Shown piece after piece: positions 9,120-19,341 of a DNA stretch of 64,000 nucleotides (position 1 is the first letter of the stretch; the number at the start of each line of letters is the position of its first letter). The notes under the pieces are model-generated. The model did no database searches, had not been told where the DNA came from, and worked only from the letters and a program-made list of their open reading frames with translations. Source of the DNA: a virus. The DNA lies in the IMG/VR virus record IMGVR_UViG_3300040771_000047, positions 1 through 64,000 of that record, one strand, 5' to 3'. The position numbers and the translations under genes are program-made.

Positions 9120-10322
9120 TTATGCAATACCATCAACTGCAGCAGAAGTTGGGTTAGCTTCTACTACTGTAGGACCTACATTAGCAGCAGCAGCATCATC
9201 AGCCAAAGGCTCAAAAGCACCACCAGCAACTATAGCATCTAACAAAGTAGCTACACTACCTCTAGTTACAGTTTCTGTTGAAGGGATAGCAAAGAAAGTA
9301 CTTAAAGTATTCTCATATTCTAACCATCCACTAGCAGACTTAACGAAATACTCTAAAGCAAATTGGTCATACTTAATGGCATCAATTGCTAAATAAAGAA
9401 TATCTCCTTTTGCAGTACCTGTAGTTTCAGATAACACATATGGTCCACTCCCATTGTAAGAAGAAGAATGATATTCTTTCTGCTTAACATTTGTTCCAGA
9501 ACCTTCTTCATAAGCTAATTCTTGTGTAGTAGAAATCACTACTGCAGAATTAAATCCTTCAACTGCAGATACTGTAATATTAGTCTCTACAAATTTATGG
9601 AAGCCTAAGTTGATTTGGAAATTAGCTCCTACTTTAACTGGTGCACTTTGTAAAGTAAAGTCTGAGTAGACTTTAGCTGAAGCTGCAGCAGTCAAGTTAA
9701 ATACAATTAATCTATCTACATCAGCTAAAGTCATAGTAGCTCCTGTAGCATAATCTGCTGAAGTTCCATGAGTAATAATAGTTAATGGTTGTCTTGCTAC
9801 AAACTTAGCTGAAAGCATACCTGTTTCATCTAAAGATACTTCAGCTACTAAAAGCTTAGTTAGTACATTAGCATCAACTGCTCCTTCAGGAGTTCTCACT
9901 ACGAAAGATTTAGTAAAAGTATTTTGACCTTGGATATTAGAAATCTTAGAGTTTCTGAACTCTACTTTAATTCCGTAATCTGTATCTCCTACAATTCCAT
10001 AAGCACCTACTTTTACAATCTTAGGTCTTCCCGCAGAATGAGCTCTAAAAGTGTAAGCAGTAATACCTGCTTTTTGAATATTTTGTCCTGCTGAAGTTCT
10101 AATGTCTCCTAAAGCACCTGTTCCCATAGTGTCAATTCCTACTGCAAAGTAGAAGTCTCTAGACATAGGAGAAGTAGCAGGCCCAATAGATAAACCAGTG
10201 TTTACATCAAAAGCCCCTATTTGACCTACGGCCAAAGAAGAGATGTCTGCGCCAGCACCTAGAACAGCTTGGTTTCCTTTAGTTACAAGAACTTGGAACA
10301 CGTCATTGTTTCTATTACTCAT
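9120..10322 (-). CDS. Virion structural protein (unidentified)
   Basis: 400 residues, Ala/Thr/Gly/Val-rich with short beta-type segments throughout, as in major structural or decoration proteins. The N-terminus (MSNRNNDVFQVLVTKGNQAV) and the compact Ala-rich C-terminus show no enzyme motif. It lies four genes downstream of the portal and is closed by its own terminator, which suggests high expression. It could be a capsid decoration, head-fibre or tail protein; sequence alone does not decide. Confidence 0.6.
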   Translation of the reverse strand: MSNRNNDVFQVLVTKGNQAVLGAGADISSLAVGQIGAFDVNTGLSIGPATSPMSRDFYFAVGIDTMGTGALGDIRTSAGQNIQKAGITAYTFRAHSAGRPKIVKVGAYGIVGDTDYGIKVEFRNSKISNIQGQNTFTKSFVVRTPEGAVDANVLTKLLVAEVSLDETGMLSAKFVARQPLTIITHGTSADYATGATMTLADVDRLIVFNLTAAASAKVYSDFTLQSAPVKVGANFQINLGFHKFVETNITVSAVEGFNSAVVISTTQELAYEEGSGTNVKQKEYHSSSYNGSGPYVLSETTGTAKGDILYLAIDAIKYDQFALEYFVKSASGWLEYENTLSTFFAIPSTETVTRGSVATLLDAIVAGGAFEPLADDAAAANVGPTVVEANPTSAAVDGIA

Positions 10323-10338
10323 AATAATACGTTTTTAA

Positions 10339-11043
10339 TTAGATAATTTGATTAAAATTCAATTTGTTCAGTTTTACCTGATAATCAGAAGTTTGAATTT
10401 CCGAAGATGCAAGCATTACAGCAATATCAACAATTTCCCTGTGAGTATGGTCTGGAAGTTCACAATTTACAGAGCCAATTAAGGCTACTCCAGGAGACAA
10501 CTCATATCCACCGACTCTGAAATCTTCAGCATTGTGCATATAACTAGTCTTGCGTATATAGGTAATACTAACATTATTAACAGTAAATGTACCATCAGTA
10601 AACACCTTCAATCCATCAGAATTAAATACAGCATTAACTTCTCTCCATTCAAAGGAAGACTTATCGAAGACACTGTCTTCAGCTTCATCATCATGTTGAA
10701 TAATAACTAATTTAGCTTTATTATTCAAACATTTTCCTTTACTTATAGTAGCCTTACCTGCTACATAATATCTATATGTAGTAGGTAAAACCCCTGTTCC
10801 AGTCATAGAATTTGGGACTATTAAAGAGGTTACAACAATAGACCTAATGTCTTCTGTACTTCTTTGACTAGTTTCAAAACCTAAACTACCTTTTTTCCTA
10901 GGTTCTGCAATTAATTTTACAAAGATTTCTTCAGCTTCATTTAAGTATAGGTCAATCTCAGGCACAAGAATATTTCTATTCTTTTGACTATCAACCTTGT
11001 TGAATTTTCTTTTAAAATCATAATGCATCTCCTTGATTGTCAT
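10339..11043 (-). CDS. Putative connector/ring-type virion protein
   Basis: 234 residues. The N-terminal helix region (MTIKEMHYDFKRKFNKVDSQ, then a segment ILVPEIDLYLNEAEEIFVKL) resembles the helical start of head-tail connector or ring proteins, which begin with long helices and continue into a beta domain. The position between capsid and tail genes agrees. The family is not confirmed. Confidence 0.45.
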   Translation of the reverse strand: MTIKEMHYDFKRKFNKVDSQKNRNILVPEIDLYLNEAEEIFVKLIAEPRKKGSLGFETSQRSTEDIRSIVVTSLIVPNSMTGTGVLPTTYRYYVAGKATISKGKCLNNKAKLVIIQHDDEAEDSVFDKSSFEWREVNAVFNSDGLKVFTDGTFTVNNVSITYIRKTSYMHNAEDFRVGGYELSPGVALIGSVNCELPDHTHREIVDIAVMLASSEIQTSDYQVKLNKLNFNQII

Positions 11044-11048
11044 ATCTC

Positions 11049-11849
11049 TTAGTTATTAGCTTGTGATAAAAGAACTAATTTTAAGTCTTGATTTTCATCT
11101 TCAGAAAGATACTTAGCCACTTCTAACTCATCTATTCCTAGTAAGGAATCCATGTGCATGATTTTGTGACCTTCTTTTCTTAAGATACTTTTCTGTAAAC
11201 ATTCTAGAACTAAAGCATAGTTAGTAACTTCTTTTTTATCCATATTTAAATGTCTTAAGAAAGAATCTGCATCTTTAGTAATAATCTTGTCTAGAGCCAC
11301 TTCAACAAAAGATGAGCTTTGACCTTTTAGGTTTTTACCATCTATAATCATAATTAGCTCAATTTTCTTATCAACAGATAATTTAGATGCTTCAACAATA
11401 GCCTTAGTTTTTGTGGCAACTTTACTTGCTACAATATCAGCTTCTTCTGACTCATCAAAAAGTACGTGTGTTGCTTCAGGATAAAGACCTTCATTATAGT
11501 CTGACATTGAGTTAGCAATGTATTTACTTGCTCTCATAATCTTAACCTTAATAAAGTTTAAAGGTAAACTTACATCAAAAAACATAGTGTTGTTTTCTAA
11601 TTTAAACATACTCATGTTTGAATCCCAAAAAGGATGTGGAACTTCAGAGTCAAAGTTATCTGACAAATCATACTTAATTCCTTTAGCTTTTAAATCTTTT
11701 ATGTCTGCAACGGATAGACCTGTAGAGTACTTCATTGTCTCTGTGTCCACTAATGCTTGCATTTTCTTTGGCCTTGTGAAAGACTCACTGCCTACTTTTC
11801 CGTGCCATTTTTTGACTTCGATAGGTCTTACTTCTACTAATGTGCTCAT
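11049..11849 (-). CDS. Virion-block protein of unknown function
   Basis: 266 residues, not recognised. It is a mixed alpha/beta protein with a helical C-terminal half rich in Lys, Glu and Leu. It is the first gene after the major capsid protein and its terminator, and it has its own TANNTTTG element. It is five bases upstream of the connector-type gene. A role in head completion or as an auxiliary capsid protein fits the position only. Confidence 0.45.
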   Translation of the reverse strand: MSTLVEVRPIEVKKWHGKVGSESFTRPKKMQALVDTETMKYSTGLSVADIKDLKAKGIKYDLSDNFDSEVPHPFWDSNMSMFKLENNTMFFDVSLPLNFIKVKIMRASKYIANSMSDYNEGLYPEATHVLFDESEEADIVASKVATKTKAIVEASKLSVDKKIELIMIIDGKNLKGQSSSFVEVALDKIITKDADSFLRHLNMDKKEVTNYALVLECLQKSILRKEGHKIMHMDSLLGIDELEVAKYLSEDENQDLKLVLLSQANN

Positions 11850-11874
11850 AATTTTTCTTTTTAATTATTTTAAG

Positions 11875-11882
11875 CAAATATA
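11875..11882 (-). promoter_or_regulatory. Bacteroidota-type -7 element (TATATTTG)
   Basis: Minus-strand TATATTTG, 25 bases ahead of the start at 11849 and just past the capsid-gene terminator. The -33 box is weak. Confidence 0.4.
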
Positions 11883-11896
11883 AATGTTTTAATTAA

Positions 11897-11928
11897 ATAA
11901 AACTACCTTAAAATTAATTAAGGTAGTT
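11897..11928 (-). terminator. Terminator after the major capsid gene
   Basis: A ten-base hairpin stem (AACTACCTTAA against its complement) is followed on the minus strand by TTTTATTTAA, 17 bases after the capsid stop codon. The stem is flanked by A/T runs on both sides, so it may act in both directions. Confidence 0.75.
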
Positions 11929-11944
11929 CTTTATTTATCTACTA

Positions 11945-13402
11945 TTAGTTTCTTGATAAAATCAATTCACCACATTTAGTTACATCTTCAATATGGATTC
12001 CTCCAGATTTTCCAACGTGCATTTCATAGTAATCTCCAGCATGTGCAGAAGAACCACCATTTTTAGGACCATAAGGACCATACATACCTTCAACATAAGT
12101 GAAGCTGAAACCATCTTTCTTGTTCATAATTTTCAAGTTAGATTTTTTACCTTCTCCTGAGAAGTCTAAGAATGTAATTCTTTGAGACTCAATTGGGAAT
12201 CCAGTTACTTCATCAATCTCAAAGTTGATTTCTCTATCATCATAAAGAGGATTGTGGATCAATTCCAAAGATGCTCCATTTGCCATGTTGTATCTTACAA
12301 ATTGGTACCCAGCTTCTAATGCATTTGTATGCACATCAGACTGTACTTTGTTTGTATAAACTTCAACATTTTTAATGAAAGAAGATTTAGCTTGCCAGTC
12401 TTGGATAGCTCTGTGGAATTGTAACATTCCGTATTCTCCTGTGTATCCTTTGATTTGTCTTCCTTTTCCAGGTTTAACTCTAGAATAGAAAATATCTTGC
12501 AAGTACTCTTCAATTAACTTAGCAGTCAATATAGAATATCTGTGTTGATGAGAATCTTCCAATTGTTCTTGGATTCCAGGACCCATTCTTACAGGTCTAC
12601 CATTTGCACCAAGTACAGTTTCAGCAGATCTAGAATACCAGTAACCTCTTTCAATTTCTCTGTACCATTGAATCCAGTATTCAACTTCAGCATAACGCAT
12701 CCAGCTGTTGTGATATGTACCTTTTGAATCAGGAATAGCTACAGCTAAAACTTCAGTAGAAGCATAGTCAGTAATTCTGTATTCTTTTCTGTACTTAGAC
12801 ATTTTGTTTCTGAAAGCAATTGGCATACTAAATACAGTAGAACCTGATTGCTCAGCAGCTTCCTCGTATTGAGAGAATAATTTACCCCATTGTTGTCCAG
12901 GTTTCAAGTACTTAATAGGCATAAATGCTTGTGGATCATCAGAGTTCATTCTTACAGTATAAACTGTACCATCCCCTGATTTTTGACCTTGATTTTGAAT
13001 CCTTACTTGGTATTTCTTGTTAGAAGTACCTGGGAAAATAACATCCCCTGGAAGATACCAGTTTTCATCCAATTTAATTTTGAATGTTTTTCTAAATTTT
13101 CCTGGAGTTACATTTGTAGTTGGTTCTACATTTGAAATAACAACTAGAGGTCTAGTGTTAGCTCCTTTCAATTCCCATTCCCATTCTGTAGCAGCAATAG
13201 TTTCCTCTGTTCTTGGACTACCCATTAAGGTAGAACTGATAGGATTATCAGAGTAATAGTTTTGTGCTGAAAACAATTTGTCCATTTCTCCTATCAATCT
13301 GTGTGGTTTTGCAAGTAAAGCTTTCCCTAAGTGAGACTGCTCAGTCATATTTGCATTCCACTCCATCTCTTTGATAATGAGTTTATTTCCTAATGTAGCC
13401 AT
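11945..13402 (-). CDS. Major capsid protein
   Basis: 485 residues, of the size and position expected of the crAss-like HK97-fold major capsid protein. It follows the portal and the acidic scaffold-like gene and has a strong terminator after it. I recognise the overall style of that family (N-terminal MATLGNKLIIKEMEWNANMT, a long loop region with YRKEYRITDYAS, and a C-terminal AGDYYEMHVGKSGGIHIEDV). The gene has a slightly higher GC content and cleaner codon use than its neighbours, as is usual for a highly expressed protein. It would assemble into the icosahedral shell around the portal. Confidence 0.75.
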   Translation of the reverse strand: MATLGNKLIIKEMEWNANMTEQSHLGKALLAKPHRLIGEMDKLFSAQNYYSDNPISSTLMGSPRTEETIAATEWEWELKGANTRPLVVISNVEPTTNVTPGKFRKTFKIKLDENWYLPGDVIFPGTSNKKYQVRIQNQGQKSGDGTVYTVRMNSDDPQAFMPIKYLKPGQQWGKLFSQYEEAAEQSGSTVFSMPIAFRNKMSKYRKEYRITDYASTEVLAVAIPDSKGTYHNSWMRYAEVEYWIQWYREIERGYWYSRSAETVLGANGRPVRMGPGIQEQLEDSHQHRYSILTAKLIEEYLQDIFYSRVKPGKGRQIKGYTGEYGMLQFHRAIQDWQAKSSFIKNVEVYTNKVQSDVHTNALEAGYQFVRYNMANGASLELIHNPLYDDREINFEIDEVTGFPIESQRITFLDFSGEGKKSNLKIMNKKDGFSFTYVEGMYGPYGPKNGGSSAHAGDYYEMHVGKSGGIHIEDVTKCGELILSRN

Positions 13403-13429
13403 AGTTATTTACATTTTTAATTAGTAATA

Positions 13430-14605
13430 TTAGTCTAGTAAATCTGCTAGAGATTTCTTTTGTTTTTGTGAACTTGCCGAAGACCCTTTTAAATTTATTT
13501 TATCTGAGTTCTCTATACTAGCTTGAGTTTTCTTAGAGAAGTCTGTTATTGTTTTATTGCTTATAGAACTGAAATCAAAATCACTATTAATAATTTTAGC
13601 TAATCCTATTAATTTTGCTTCATCTCCTAGTATTGCAAATAAGTCAGCTTGGAACTTACTTACTGTAGTACCATTTTGAAGAGGAACTTTTAAATCTGCA
13701 ATATAACTAGGAAGACTTTCTTTATCTTTCTTGTTAATTACAATGCCTTTAAAGTTCTCTACTGAACTAAGATGGCTAGATAGTTTCTCTTTGTATTCTT
13801 TGGCTACTCTTTTATTCTTTACTTTATTAGCTTCGTTTTCAGCTATACCTGCTTTTCTTTCTGTTTCCTGCTTAGCTAATAATTTCTTATAAGCCTTAGT
13901 AGAATAGTTTTCTAATTTACCACTGTCTCTTAAAAAATCTATTTGTGCAGCAATATCTTCTTCATCATATTCTTGAGACTGTAGGTCTAAAGTAACAGCT
14001 ATAATTTGGTTAGCTTCTTCAGACATATCACTATCTTTATCTAAACCTGTTCTTGCATGAGAAGACATTTTAGAAAGCAATTCTGTAACATTTCCTCCTT
14101 GAGAAGCAAACTTTACTAAATCTTTAACTGCATCAGGAAGGTCTTTAATTATATCTGCAACTCCATCTTGAATAGAATCTTCCCAGCTACCCTCCAATAT
14201 TTCCTGTGCTAAATCCTCAGTCATTTCAGCACCTTCTTCTAATTCGTAAGATACTAAACCTTTTTCTTTTAAGAACTCTATAGTACTCATACTACTCACT
14301 TTTGCAGCAGGCTCTTTCTTTTCTTCTTTATCTTTCTTCTTATCTTTTATAGGTAAGTCATCTACATCATCATCATCATCATCGTCTTCATTACTAGAAA
14401 CATCAAATTCTTTAAACTGGTCATCAGTTGCTTTATCTTCAGCTTTTTCTGCTTTGATAGTTTCTTCTTTATCTTCAGTAACTTTATCTTCAGTTACTTT
14501 TTCTACTATTTCTTCAGCGGTAAGCACTTCAACTTCTTGTTTTTCTCCAAAAAAGTCATGTGAATTACTATCAAATCCTCCGAAGTTGTCTAATGTTTTA
14601 CTCAT
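13430..14605 (-). CDS. Acidic scaffold-like head protein
   Basis: 391 residues between portal and capsid genes, the usual place for a scaffold or head-maturation protein. The first 130 residues are highly acidic and low in complexity, with a run of Asp (about 76-83) and many Glu/Lys repeats. The rest is predicted helical, and the C-terminus is basic (SSASSQKQKKSLADLLD). That charge pattern is typical of scaffolds, which pair a disordered acidic part with a basic capsid-binding end. A direct family match is not claimed. Confidence 0.55.
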   Translation of the reverse strand: MSKTLDNFGGFDSNSHDFFGEKQEVEVLTAEEIVEKVTEDKVTEDKEETIKAEKAEDKATDDQFKEFDVSSNEDDDDDDDVDDLPIKDKKKDKEEKKEPAAKVSSMSTIEFLKEKGLVSYELEEGAEMTEDLAQEILEGSWEDSIQDGVADIIKDLPDAVKDLVKFASQGGNVTELLSKMSSHARTGLDKDSDMSEEANQIIAVTLDLQSQEYDEEDIAAQIDFLRDSGKLENYSTKAYKKLLAKQETERKAGIAENEANKVKNKRVAKEYKEKLSSHLSSVENFKGIVINKKDKESLPSYIADLKVPLQNGTTVSKFQADLFAILGDEAKLIGLAKIINSDFDFSSISNKTITDFSKKTQASIENSDKINLKGSSASSQKQKKSLADLLD

Positions 14606-14688
14606 AATGGTACAAATTTAAGTTTAATTATTTATAAATTGCAAGTTTAATTCTTTACTTGACTTAATTAAAGAGTAATAGCTATTTC

Positions 14689-17082
14689 TTATTTTTTATT
14701 AATTTTAGCTCTATCAATCTTGTTCTTTTCTTTATCATTTTCAATTTGATGGTCTAAAGCTCTGCTCTCCCTAGCTTCTTTCTTCATCTGTATGTCAGCA
14801 TTAACCCCATCTCTAGCAACTTCCAATGCATCAGGTATGCCATCATTGTCCTGATCTTTATTAGGGTCAAACCCAACAGTAAGTATAAGTTGTTTCTGAA
14901 TGTCAGTTTTTCTTTTCTCTTCTTCTTTAAGAATGATATTATTTTTTTCATTTTCCCATTTTTCCTTTTCGTAAGCTCTAGCTTTTTCAGCTTCTTCAGA
15001 TTTAAACTTTCTATCTGCTTCAGAGTTGGCTTGTTCTCTCTCAATTCTAGTTCCTTCAGCAACCTCAAGTATTTCACTAGCTTCTTGTATAGAATCTTGT
15101 CTAATAATTTTAAGTACATCAGAAAGTTCAATTTTTTGATTCTGCATTGCAGCATGAGCCAAGTTTTGAATAGTTTCTCTAATACCTTCTGAGATAGAAC
15201 TGTCTTCTACAAATAAACCTAAAGTACTTCCGGCTAATAAGTTTAAATCCAGGTTTAATATTTCTACAGACATATCATCTAACACATTAGTAAGTACCTG
15301 TAAGTCAGAGTTTACATAAGCTATCTTAGCTGTATCAAGTAAACCTTGAAGTACATTCTTCTTTACACAATTATGTAATTCAAAGTAAGGTTCAAGTATA
15401 TAAGAAGTTTGTACAAGATTTTGTTGGTTGTTACTTACTCTTTCAGACACTGCAGTTTCACCTAATACAGGGTCTGTAACCCCTACAGATTTACCACACT
15501 TTTGTTCTAAGTATTCAGCCAGTTCAATATACTTGTTAATATCAGAAGCTAAAGATAAATCTAAAGTTTTAGCTACAGTATTAATATCACTTTGGTTCAT
15601 ACCTTCTTCATCAGGATTAAACCACATAAAAGGAGAACTCTTAAAAAAGTATTGCCACTTTTCAATATCAATTCCTGCACTTTCTGGTATAGCATTAATG
15701 TTCATTAAGATTTTCTTACCATCATCAGATGCCATAAGAAGTTCTACTCTGTACATTACAATATTGTAGTAGTACTGATAAACCTTCATTCTATCCATTA
15801 TAGAAGTAGGGTCAGAGTTCATATTATCATATACAGCTCCATAGTACGAAAGTTTGGATTGATATATGTTGTCCATATCCTTTAACTGACCCTCTACGAG
15901 CTGCATATCTTTATAAATATCCGCACCTATTTTATATCCTTCATAAGTTTGCACTATCCATTCCCTTGAAATAGCTACATCACCAATTTCTTTATTTAAC
16001 CTGTAGCTTTCATCTACTAAATACTTTTTCTGTAAAACACCATCTTGGTCAATGTAGTCTAGCCAAGCAACTTGTCTTAAACTTTTAAATTGACAATGTA
16101 TTACTTTTATTCCTATCTTAGAATCAGAAGCTACCTCATCTCCAAACTGAAACAAATTATGCTGAGCATGCATACCTGTATTCTGCAAATAGTTACTATA
16201 GACCTTATCAATTTCTACTTCTGTTAAATCAAACATAGTAACAATCTCAGCTGGATGCATTCTAAATTCAGCTACAGCCCAATTAGCATCTTCAATAAAT
16301 TCTACTTCATCAGATTTTTGAAAACTAAATCTAAGTGGATTTACTACTTTAAGAGTAGGTTTACCATTAACGATTCCTATCCAATACACTTCGTAAGCAG
16401 AAAGTAAAGCATGTTTCCAACCTGCATTTAATTTTCTTTTTACATCTTGTGCCTTAGTAACATAGTTTAGAATTTGTTGACCTTGTATTTCAGAAGGGTC
16501 TTGGTGTTCCCTTCTCATGTACTTTTTAACTTGCTCAGGAGTTTGAGCCACAGTTTCTTCTTGTATTTTCTGAAGTATTTCTTGTTTCTGTTGAGGGGTA
16601 AGTTTCCCATTAAGTTCCTCTTGGTACTGAAGTTCAATTTGTTGTTGAATAGGTTTCATTATACCTTCAATAACATATTGTCTAAGTCTAGAGGTTTCTT
16701 CTGTTTTCTTTCTATTAGTAGCTTCAGGATTAGTTGCAAGTAGCTTATAATTAAAAGGCTTCTTCATCTCCATACCTTGAAGAGCTTTTATCCTGTTAGA
16801 TGAAATATCTCTATTAACCATCTTAGCTGGAAGCTCCCCTACATTGGCTCCAAAGGGACTACATACATATTCAAAATCTTTTAGGTCAAGAATATTATTA
16901 TTAAGATTGTAATTTACTTGCATTCTTTTGTGCTCAGAAATACCAGCACTATTAGTATTGTGGTTTCCATTAGCCTGTACATCAAAAGAATCTATTTTTT
17001 CTCTATACCACTGAAAGTTGTTTTCTTCTCTCTGTGCCTTAGTAAGTCTTTCTGTATCCTTTATAATTGCTCTAGTTCCCAT
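14689..17082 (-). CDS. Portal protein
   Basis: 797 residues. It follows TerL and precedes the scaffold-like and capsid genes, and its length fits crAss-like portals. The protein has long helices, a region around 385-500 with NMNSDPTSIMDRMKVYQYYY and SDPVLGETAVSERVSNNQQN-like portal features, and a long charged C-terminal coiled coil. At about 742-753 is a calcium-loop-like DQDNDGIPD. It would form the dodecameric ring through which DNA enters and leaves. The identity rests on position, size and style. Confidence 0.75.
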   Translation of the reverse strand: MGTRAIIKDTERLTKAQREENNFQWYREKIDSFDVQANGNHNTNSAGISEHKRMQVNYNLNNNILDLKDFEYVCSPFGANVGELPAKMVNRDISSNRIKALQGMEMKKPFNYKLLATNPEATNRKKTEETSRLRQYVIEGIMKPIQQQIELQYQEELNGKLTPQQKQEILQKIQEETVAQTPEQVKKYMRREHQDPSEIQGQQILNYVTKAQDVKRKLNAGWKHALLSAYEVYWIGIVNGKPTLKVVNPLRFSFQKSDEVEFIEDANWAVAEFRMHPAEIVTMFDLTEVEIDKVYSNYLQNTGMHAQHNLFQFGDEVASDSKIGIKVIHCQFKSLRQVAWLDYIDQDGVLQKKYLVDESYRLNKEIGDVAISREWIVQTYEGYKIGADIYKDMQLVEGQLKDMDNIYQSKLSYYGAVYDNMNSDPTSIMDRMKVYQYYYNIVMYRVELLMASDDGKKILMNINAIPESAGIDIEKWQYFFKSSPFMWFNPDEEGMNQSDINTVAKTLDLSLASDINKYIELAEYLEQKCGKSVGVTDPVLGETAVSERVSNNQQNLVQTSYILEPYFELHNCVKKNVLQGLLDTAKIAYVNSDLQVLTNVLDDMSVEILNLDLNLLAGSTLGLFVEDSSISEGIRETIQNLAHAAMQNQKIELSDVLKIIRQDSIQEASEILEVAEGTRIEREQANSEADRKFKSEEAEKARAYEKEKWENEKNNIILKEEEKRKTDIQKQLILTVGFDPNKDQDNDGIPDALEVARDGVNADIQMKKEARESRALDHQIENDKEKNKIDRAKINKK

Positions 17083-17115
17083 TTACTAATATTAAGTGTT
17101 TACAAAAATAGTAAT

Positions 17116-19338
17116 TTAATTTAATCTATTATTCAAATTACCACTATTATTTTTACCATGCATTCTAGACATCATTTCAACTAACTTTTTACCTTTGTTA
17201 GAAACAGGCTTAGCTTTCTCTTCATATACTTTAGTTAAAGCATCTTCTTCTTCTTGAAACATAACTTGCATTAAAGCCATCACCCTATCAAAGTTACCTT
17301 TTCTATTATAAGCTATGAGTTCTTCTAGTAGTCCTGGAGAGTAGATTCTATCTATAGTTCTAACAGGGTCATCATTCTCATCAAAATCAATTACTTCTAA
17401 TAACCAGTCTTTAATATATTTTTCACCAGCATCTTTCAATTTATCAATCATGTGACAGCCATACACTCTGGCTACCTTACTATTTTTTACATTTTTACTA
17501 ATTACAGCATCAGGTTGATAAGCTAGAAAGTGTAACTGTTTTCTTCTTCTAAAATAACTCTTAACATGAGTTACATCATTCTCATGCATGACTTTAGTAT
17601 TATAAAGTTCAGCAAAAAGTCTTGCAATGTAGTTAACATCATCAGCTTCATTAGGTCTTCCCGTGTATTCAGCTACTATAATTCTTTTAGTTCTATGCCC
17701 TATGATTACACTTTTGTACACAATAATAGCTGCAAGAGATGTACCTCTGTCTTGTCTATATGGGTCATACCCTATTTTATAGGCTCCAGGTGCAGGTGTA
17801 TCTGCAGGATATTCATAAATTATTGGACAACCTGCTAATGAAGTATTTTCAGGCATTCTTCTATGGATAGCGTTATCAGTTCCATCTAAGATAGGGTCTG
17901 CTTTAACTTTCTTAGTCTCATAGTCATAATAAAGTTTTACAGGTGTACCTTTAGTTAAATGTAGGCCTTTAGATAAAGTGATATCTAATTGCCTTTTTAA
18001 TTCTAGTACAGGAAAGTTATTAGTGGACACCATTCCAAATGCTTCAAAAGGACCAAAAGGTTTTTCCTGCATTCTACTTTGCATGTCAGAACTAGTGGCA
18101 CCATTATCCTTTCTAGTTTTTCTAACTTTTAACTCCGCTTCTTTAGCGGATACAATACCAGAGTTTCCTTGGTTATCATAGTGGCCGGGCATGTTCCAAG
18201 TAATAGGATGAAAGAATCCACACTTAGTATCTTCACTATCTTCATCCCATACATTCTGAAATGGCATTAATCCAAATCTTAATGGACTACCATGCATCTC
18301 TGCATAATCAGCAGTACCACCACCCATATCTCCAGATGTACCAAATATTGTAATAAGACCTGTCTTAACATCTCCATCCATTACACAATCCTCAGAAGCT
18401 TTATAACTATCCTTGAGCAAACCTGGAGGTCCAAATGAACCAGCTTCTTCAAAAATTAAATCATAAGCATCCTTACCCCTTGCAGCATCAGGATTATCTG
18501 AGAATGTAAGTGACATAATCTCTGACATAAATCCTACCTCTACAGGGACTCCGTTTCGAGTCTCTAATGTTGATGCTCTAAAGTGCCCTTTGGAAGCTTG
18601 GTTTATAACATCTCTAGGATATACCCACGGAGTATGCTGAGTTATAAAGTTTAAGTAATTGTTTGCCATAGTAAAGATACCTTTTGGATATAGGTACTTC
18701 TTATCTTCTGCAGCAAATATGGAAAGCTTATCAGGTCTAGTTAAATAATTATTAACTCCAATAGATGCATTCTTAAAAGAGTATCCCTTTCTTCTTGCTT
18801 TACCTACAATTAAATTATACCCACCATAAAGGTAATCTACTTCAATTCTTACTTCTAAATGAAGAGAATCAAATACCTTTTTCATTTCTAGAGCTTGCTC
18901 TAAATCAGGAAGATTATAAATCTCATCAGCTTCTTCAGCTGTAATAAGACCTGAATCTAATATACCATTTCTAGCTATTTCCCTTGACCAATAATAATTG
19001 TAATCTCCATCCCAAAAATCAGGGAATTCTTTTTTCTTACTACCCTTAAGTACTCTTTTTCTTTTGATAGCATTAGTACCTGTTTCATCTTCTTCTGTCT
19101 TCATTATGGGACAAAAGTTTAGATAAAAATAATGGTCCCCGGTTATTCTAGAACCACCTACAGTATAACCATACCTACATCTTCTACGTTGTTCCTGCCA
19201 ATAGTTAAACCAATCAGGACTTCCTTCAGGGTCTGCACAATAGTAGCCATACTTCTTAAAATTCAAAGCTTCTTCTCTAAAAGCTTGTGAATTTATCCAT
19301 ATACCATCAGGATTCCTTATTGAATTTACTACACTCAT
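17116..19338 (-). CDS. Terminase large subunit (TerL)
   Basis: 740 residues. The N-terminal ATPase has a Walker A-like loop at 179-187 (GKARRKGYS, with the Lys/Arg-rich form seen in terminases) and a Walker B segment at 293-299 (DLIFEEA) followed by GSFGPPG. The C-terminal part has an RNase H-like nuclease start (YKIGYDPYRQDRGTS, about 517) with later acidic residues. It pumps DNA into the prohead and cuts the concatemer. It overlaps nothing and lies four bases after a 72-residue gene. No separate small subunit is recognisable, though one of the small genes just upstream could be it. Confidence 0.85.
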   Translation of the reverse strand: MSVVNSIRNPDGIWINSQAFREEALNFKKYGYYCADPEGSPDWFNYWQEQRRRCRYGYTVGGSRITGDHYFYLNFCPIMKTEEDETGTNAIKRKRVLKGSKKKEFPDFWDGDYNYYWSREIARNGILDSGLITAEEADEIYNLPDLEQALEMKKVFDSLHLEVRIEVDYLYGGYNLIVGKARRKGYSFKNASIGVNNYLTRPDKLSIFAAEDKKYLYPKGIFTMANNYLNFITQHTPWVYPRDVINQASKGHFRASTLETRNGVPVEVGFMSEIMSLTFSDNPDAARGKDAYDLIFEEAGSFGPPGLLKDSYKASEDCVMDGDVKTGLITIFGTSGDMGGGTADYAEMHGSPLRFGLMPFQNVWDEDSEDTKCGFFHPITWNMPGHYDNQGNSGIVSAKEAELKVRKTRKDNGATSSDMQSRMQEKPFGPFEAFGMVSTNNFPVLELKRQLDITLSKGLHLTKGTPVKLYYDYETKKVKADPILDGTDNAIHRRMPENTSLAGCPIIYEYPADTPAPGAYKIGYDPYRQDRGTSLAAIIVYKSVIIGHRTKRIIVAEYTGRPNEADDVNYIARLFAELYNTKVMHENDVTHVKSYFRRRKQLHFLAYQPDAVISKNVKNSKVARVYGCHMIDKLKDAGEKYIKDWLLEVIDFDENDDPVRTIDRIYSPGLLEELIAYNRKGNFDRVMALMQVMFQEEEDALTKVYEEKAKPVSNKGKKLVEMMSRMHGKNNSGNLNNRLN

Positions 19339-19341
19339 ATT

